DNA from: Chitinophagaceae bacterium
GTDB taxonomy: Bacteria; Bacteroidota; Bacteroidia; Chitinophagales; Chitinophagaceae
Length of the DNA stretch: 9,501 bases
Assembly: GCA_003136915.1 (NCBI GenBank)
Contig: PLEB01000295.1
Location: 6,881 to 16,381 of the forward strand
Reading direction: 5' to 3'
The translations under genes and the position numbers were made by a program. Below, piece after piece: positions 6,192 to 9,501 of this stretch. The stretch's first letter is position 1; each line of letters starts with the position of its first letter. Below the pieces are notes generated by a model. That model was not told the origin of the DNA, ran no database searches, and saw only the letters and a list, made by a program, of their open reading frames with translations.

Positions 6192-7754
6192 ATGGAGGTT
6201 GCACTGGAAAACAAGATGAACAAAATATCCCGCAGGTTACTCTCTGCGTCTGACGCACGCCCAACTTACTGGCTCACCCGCTTTCTCATTCTTCGTCTGC
6301 TGGGAGCGATTTATGCGGTGGCCTTTCTCGTGGCGATCAATCAGATCGTTCCCCTGATGGGCGCGAATGGACTACTTCCCGTCGGGTTATACCTGGGGCG
6401 CATCAGTGAGGCGCTCGGATCTACCGGCGCCGGCTTCGAGCGCCTTCCTTCACTCTTTTGGTTCGTTCATTCAGACGCAAGCCTCCTCGCTGTTGCGTGG
6501 ATCGGATTCGTGCTTTCCTGCGTCGTGCTGGCAGGTTTCGCGAATGCGCCGTTACTCTCCGTTCTCTGGTTTCTTTACATGTCCTTCGTTCACGTCGGGC
6601 AGGACTGGTATGGATACGGATGGGAGATCCAACTTCTCGAAACCGGATTTCTGGCGATCTTTCTCTGTCCAATGCTTGACATGCGCCCGTTTCCCAAACG
6701 CGAACCGCCACTGCCGATCATCGGACTCTTCCGCTGGCTGATCTTCCGCATCATGCTTGGCTCCGGGCTGATCAAAATTCGCGGTGATGATGTATGGCGC
6801 AACTGGACCGCACTCTACTACCATTTCGAGACCCAGCCGTTACCCGGTCCGTTGAGCCGGTGGTTTCATTTTCTGCCCCGTGCGGTTTTAAAAACAGGTG
6901 TCTGGTTCAATTTCCTGGCCGAGCTTGTTGCGCCGTGGTTCGTCTTCTGGCCGCGCCTCGCACGGCACATCGCGGGATCCGTGATCGTGATCCTACAGAT
7001 CATCCTTGTCCTCAGTGGTAACCTCTCGTTTCTCAACTGGCTGACCATCCTTCCCGCGCTGGCATGCTTCGACGATCGCTTCTGGTCGAAGCTCCTTCCC
7101 CGCACGCTAGTCCGCAGGGCGGAAGCCGCCGCCGACCATGCCGAGCCATCCCGGCCCATGCTGGCCACCGCATGGGTCATCGCTGTTGTCATTGCACTGC
7201 TCAGCATCCAGCCGGTGTTCAATATGCTTTCCCCCAGGCAGATCATGAACACCTCATTCGATCCCCTCGATCTCGTGAACACCTATGGTGCATTCGGATC
7301 GGTGGGACGTGAACGTTTGAACGTGGTATTCGAAGGAACGATAGACGAGACTCCCGATGACAACGCGAACTGGAAAGCCTATCAGTACAAGGGCCTGCCC
7401 GTGGACCTCGACAAACGACCGCCGCTGGTCGCTCCCTATCAGCTGCGTCTGGACTGGCAAATGTGGTTCGCCGCCATGTCGTCTCCCGGAGAATATTCAT
7501 GGACGCTAAACCTCGTCTGGAAACTCCTTCACAACGATCCCGGCGCAGTCGGTCTGTTCGCCGACAATCCCTTCCCCGGCAAACCGCCGCGCTACATCAG
7601 GGCAGTCCTGTATCGCTACAGCTTTGCACAGCCTGGTAATCCCGAAGGTCTCTGGTGGAATCGCAAGCGAGTCGGCGACGTGTGGCTTCCGGCCCTGGCC
7701 GCCGACGATCCGCGACTGATCGAATCTTTGAAAAGCGCAGAATGGGTTCCTTAA
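6192..7754 (+). CDS. Lipase maturation factor family membrane protein
   Basis: This 520-residue polytopic membrane protein resembles the lipase maturation factor (LMF) family. Vertebrate LMF1 is an ER protein needed for folding of lipoprotein lipase and related lipases; the role of bacterial members is not settled. Matching marks are ANGLLP (58-63), DWYGYGWEIQLLETGFLAIF (138-157), FRWLIFRIMLGSGLIKIRG (180-198), YHFETQPLPGPLS (210-222), FNFLAELVAPW (239-249) and GNLSFLNWLT (276-285). After the last helix (about 324-342) comes a non-membrane C-terminal domain with YGAFGSVGRERLNVVFEG (365-382) and PYQLRLDWQMWFAA (415-428). About nine helices are visible. The ATG at 6192 is used; M9 (6216) is an alternative. 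The gene is clearly GC-richer than its surroundings (about 62% in one hand-counted line, 6901-6960), which suggests horizontal acquisition. No lipase gene is nearby. Confidence 0.93.
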   Translation: MEVALENKMNKISRRLLSASDARPTYWLTRFLILRLLGAIYAVAFLVAINQIVPLMGANGLLPVGLYLGRISEALGSTGAGFERLPSLFWFVHSDASLLAVAWIGFVLSCVVLAGFANAPLLSVLWFLYMSFVHVGQDWYGYGWEIQLLETGFLAIFLCPMLDMRPFPKREPPLPIIGLFRWLIFRIMLGSGLIKIRGDDVWRNWTALYYHFETQPLPGPLSRWFHFLPRAVLKTGVWFNFLAELVAPWFVFWPRLARHIAGSVIVILQIILVLSGNLSFLNWLTILPALACFDDRFWSKLLPRTLVRRAEAAADHAEPSRPMLATAWVIAVVIALLSIQPVFNMLSPRQIMNTSFDPLDLVNTYGAFGSVGRERLNVVFEGTIDETPDDNANWKAYQYKGLPVDLDKRPPLVAPYQLRLDWQMWFAAMSSPGEYSWTLNLVWKLLHNDPGAVGLFADNPFPGKPPRYIRAVLYRYSFAQPGNPEGLWWNRKRVGDVWLPALAADDPRLIESLKSAEWVP

Positions 7755-7810
7755 ATTTGAAGATGTTCGGCTCCCACAAGAAAATTACCGTAAGCTGATT
7801 TCAGTGGGTT

Positions 7811-7826
7811 TCAGAGTTGACTCTGA
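7811..7826. repeat. Short inverted repeat over the stop codon of the 90-residue gene
   Basis: TCAGAGT (7811-7817) and ACTCTGA (7820-7826) are perfect inverted copies separated by 2 bases. As a hairpin this would be a 6-bp stem with a TTGA loop. It includes the minus-strand stop codon (7811-7813) and lies between two converging genes. No T-run follows on either strand, so it is not a standard intrinsic terminator, although it might protect a 3' end. Confidence 0.35.
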
Positions 7827-8083
7827 TATTTCTCAATTGCTTCGCCGATTTCATGCAAAAAACCTTTATCAATATTTGCCTGCGATTCCTCACCATCCGG
7901 ACACTTAAAGCACCAATCCATTTTATCAGATTCGCAAGCAATCGCAATGACGTCCAATTGGCTCTCCTGGTTTTCACTCTCCAGTTTCACTGAATAATAA
8001 ACTGAGCCGTTATCCTTCTTTGGCGTGACCAGGCCTGAATAAGGCGCTCCGTTATAAATAAAATCAATAACAAATTCATTCAT
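7811..8083 (-). CDS. Small hypothetical protein, probably cytoplasmic
   Basis: This 90-residue acidic protein has no signal peptide or membrane segment. The first half looks like paired beta strands (FVIDFIYNGAPYSGLVTP, then VYYSVKLES). The middle has two cysteines, in AIACESD and WCFKCPDG (CxxC at about residues 57-60). The end is helical (FLHEIGEAIEKYQ). Small proteins of this shape are scattered in Bacteroidota and I cannot name a family or function. The ATG at 8083 is the natural start; the codon composition resembles the AT-richer neighbours and not the GC-rich gene it converges on. It is 56 bases from that gene and diverges from the next membrane protein across a 93-base gap. Confidence 0.72.
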   Translation of the reverse strand: MNEFVIDFIYNGAPYSGLVTPKKDNGSVYYSVKLESENQESQLDVIAIACESDKMDWCFKCPDGEESQANIDKGFLHEIGEAIEKYQSQL

Positions 8084-8176
8084 TCTTTAAATTTACGAAA
8101 TTGCTATCTTCTCCTCTTCAATTGAGATCCTGATTTTGAAAACATTCCTTTACCTTTCAATCAGCTAAATAAAATT

Positions 8177-8611
8177 ATGATCCCTCCAGGTCCCCTGTTC
8201 CATAAACCCAAATCGATCATCGCTGCCAAAAATATTCTTTATGCCTGTATTTTTTTAGCTATTGTGAGTTCACTCGTCGGCGAGTTCAGCTCAGGACTGC
8301 ATAACTATACAAGTCTGCAAGGTCTTATTACCAGCATCGTAACTTTTGTCGTCTTATTTATCATTGCCAGAAATATCGGATTAGGACGCAAATGGGCAAG
8401 AACCTTATTTCTCATCCTTTTTATTCTGTGGGTGCTCGCAATGCCAATGTACGCGACCTTTATTTTCAGGGCCAGCCTGGTACTAGGTTTTTTGCTCGTG
8501 CTTCAGAGCGGTTTGCAGATCATGGCATTGGCGTTCCTGTTCAACAATAAAAGTAGTCTCTGGTTCAATGGTATTAAAGAATCGAACGACAAATTGATTA
8601 AAGAAACTTAA
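8177..8611 (+). CDS. Small four-helix membrane protein, function unknown
   Basis: This 144-residue protein has four predicted membrane helices (about residues 14-34, 47-64, 74-95, 101-123). A short N-terminus (MIPPGPLFHKPKS) precedes them and a charged tail (KESNDKLIKET) follows. The loop between helices 2 and 3 carries RNIGLGRKWAR; a Gly-Arg-x-Trp-Ala-Arg style loop is frequent in small uncharacterised four-helix membrane proteins of many bacteria. By the positive-inside tendency this loop would face the cytoplasm. The ATG at 8177 is the only sensible start. No function can be assigned and there is no operon partner: the next gene lies 113 bases on. Confidence 0.78.
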   Translation: MIPPGPLFHKPKSIIAAKNILYACIFLAIVSSLVGEFSSGLHNYTSLQGLITSIVTFVVLFIIARNIGLGRKWARTLFLILFILWVLAMPMYATFIFRASLVLGFLLVLQSGLQIMALAFLFNNKSSLWFNGIKESNDKLIKET

Positions 8612-8724
8612 TCAGTAAAATACATTTCGATTTACCCGCTCATCCCTCCTGAAGTTTTTGAATTCTCATTTTCACACGCATAGGCCGCCTGGCAGGGTTA
8701 TTGACTATACTATTAAAACATAAA

Positions 8725-9171
8725 ATGAAAAAGACCATAGTTACTATCTTATTTGGAATGGGTGTATTTTTTGCCTTCTCCCAGAATGGCTCCAATCCAC
8801 CACAAAACGTACGCAATTCTTTTCAGAAAGAATACCCCAAGTCAAAACCAGCAGCCTGGACACAATCGAAAACCGGCTGGAACGCGGATTTCGAAGACAA
8901 GGACAATAATAACGGGGAAGCTACTGCACATTTCGATACCAAGGGCAGGCATACGGATACCCAGGTTCCCTATGACAAAAAAGATGTTCCGGCTCCCGTG
9001 GTGAAGAATGTCAAGAGCAGGTATCCCGGATCAAACAATCTTGAATATACCCGCATCGACAAACCGGGTGCAACCGGTGTTTACCAGGTTAACCTGAGCC
9101 AAAAGGGTGCAAAGAAAACTGTTTATATGGACAATAAAGGCCAGGAAAAGGATTATCACGAGAATCAATAA
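8725..9171 (+). CDS. Secreted PepSY-like (beta-lactamase-inhibitor-like fold) protein
   Basis: This 148-residue exported protein has the signal peptide MKKTIVTILFGMGVFFAFSQ (cleavage probably around residues 19-20). The mature part has two similar halves, each about 45 residues and of the PepSY-like pattern. Half 1 runs from VRNSFQKEYP (29-38) through W45 and the FDTKGR turn (70-75). Half 2 runs from VVKNVKSRYP (92-101) to the MDNKGQ turn (135-140). This is the layout of the Bacteroidota PepSY-like / DUF2874 family, periplasmic proteins of unclear role. It is Lys- and Asn-rich. The frame is open from a TTG at 8701, but ATG 8725 begins directly with a normal Met-Lys-Lys signal peptide. A strong terminator follows, so it appears to be the last or only gene of its unit. 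Confidence 0.86.
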   Translation: MKKTIVTILFGMGVFFAFSQNGSNPPQNVRNSFQKEYPKSKPAAWTQSKTGWNADFEDKDNNNGEATAHFDTKGRHTDTQVPYDKKDVPAPVVKNVKSRYPGSNNLEYTRIDKPGATGVYQVNLSQKGAKKTVYMDNKGQEKDYHENQ

Positions 9172-9216
9172 TATCAGGATAGTGTCAGTTATTTTTTCTA
9201 TTTAGGAAACTCCTAC

Positions 9217-9247
9217 AAAAGCGGCTCATTTATCGGGCCGTTTTTTT
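9217..9247 (+). terminator. Intrinsic terminator of the PepSY-like gene
   Basis: CGGCTC (9222-9227) pairs with GGGCCG (9235-9240), including one T-G pair, around a 7-base loop. Seven Ts follow (9241-9247) and four As precede the stem. It starts about 50 bases after the stop at 9171. The A-tract and T-run make it possibly bidirectional. Confidence 0.88.
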
Positions 9248-9307
9248 ATGAGGAATCATGTCGGGTAATGTTTTTTTAAAATCCTTTATCAAAAGAATAA
9301 GTGCTTT

Positions 9308-9501
9308 ATGGATATTCATTCACAAATTATATTTCTTTTTATTCTTGCCATTCCGGTTGCCTGCATTGCTTGGACAGTAACGCACGAAGAAATATTTTCA
9401 GAACCAAGATCATTCTGCAAAAAGAAGTGCTCGACAGGCAAAACGATCATAACCAGAAAGTTTTTTTATCTGTTCACCTGCGAATACTGCTTCAGCCACT
9501 A
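9308..9501 (+). CDS. Small membrane protein with CxxC motif, truncated by the window edge
   Basis: An open frame starts at ATG 9308 and is still open at 9501, giving 64 complete codons; it is preceded in frame by a TAA at 9266-9268. It opens with MDIHSQ, one hydrophobic helix (IIFLFILAIPVACIAW, 7-22), then THEEIFSEPRSFC (25-37), a basic stretch with a second cysteine (C41), RKFFYLFTCEYCFSH (50-64) and the edge. The CEYC motif (58-61) together with C37 and C41 could bind a metal. I recognise the WTVTHEEIF ... RKFFYLFTCEYCFSHY style from uncharacterised bacterial inner-membrane proteins that continue into further helices, so the missing part is probably about half or more of the protein. Function unknown. 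It has its own transcription unit after the terminator at 9247. Confidence 0.75.
   Translation, partial: MDIHSQIIFLFILAIPVACIAWTVTHEEIFSEPRSFCKKKCSTGKTIITRKFFYLFTCEYCFSH

Noticed and set aside
6366..7782. Numerous overlapping open frames of 60-140 codons on both strands inside the lipase maturation factor gene
   Set aside because: They are Arg/Ser/Pro-rich, lack any family resemblance, and follow from the high GC of the real gene.
7795..7826. Bidirectional terminator between the converging genes
   Set aside because: Inverted repeats are present (CTGATTTCAG and the one at 7811-7826), but none has a T-run, so I listed only the repeat.
8701..8724. TTG start of the PepSY-like gene, or a sigma70-like TTGACT -35 box at this place
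   Set aside because: ATG 8725 starts a canonical signal peptide, and no matching -10 fits between TTGACT and the start codon.

Overview
The window looks like a chromosomal segment of a Bacteroidota bacterium, most likely close to the Chitinophagaceae/Sphingobacteriia. This is inferred from the protein styles: a Bacteroidota-type NuoM/NuoN pair, several lipoproteins with a Cys-Lys/Ser-Lys-Asp start, a PepSY-like periplasmic protein, a secreted ThuA-domain protein, and the absence of clear Shine-Dalgarno sequences. No RNA gene, CRISPR array, insertion sequence or phage gene was found.

Layout. Positions 18-3336 (+) are the 3' end of a respiratory complex I (nuo) operon: nuoM, interrupted by an in-frame TGA at 1032-1034, then nuoN, then a small soluble protein of unknown function 10 bases after nuoN. 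Positions 3509-3982 and 4121-5122 (+) encode two unrelated predicted lipoproteins. The second one overlaps by 4 bases, tail to tail, with a secreted ThuA-domain protein (5119-5961, -). The lipoprotein's intrinsic terminator lies inside the ThuA coding region. Positions 6192-7754 (+) encode a lipase maturation factor-like membrane protein that is markedly more GC-rich than everything around it. After it come a 90-residue hypothetical protein (-), a four-helix small membrane protein (+), a PepSY-like secreted protein (+) with a clear terminator, and the start of a small membrane protein with a CxxC motif that runs off the right edge at 9308.

How the genes work together. NuoM and NuoN are adjacent antiporter-like, proton-pumping subunits of the complex I membrane arm, and the 127-residue protein is probably cotranscribed with them. 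The remaining genes look like a run of single-gene units, mostly for the cell envelope or membrane, with no visible shared pathway. The observations most worth a second look are the glycine-to-TGA nonsense codon in nuoM, directly after a conserved channel histidine, and the GC-rich lipase maturation factor gene, which looks acquired. I did not find a convincing new multi-gene system.
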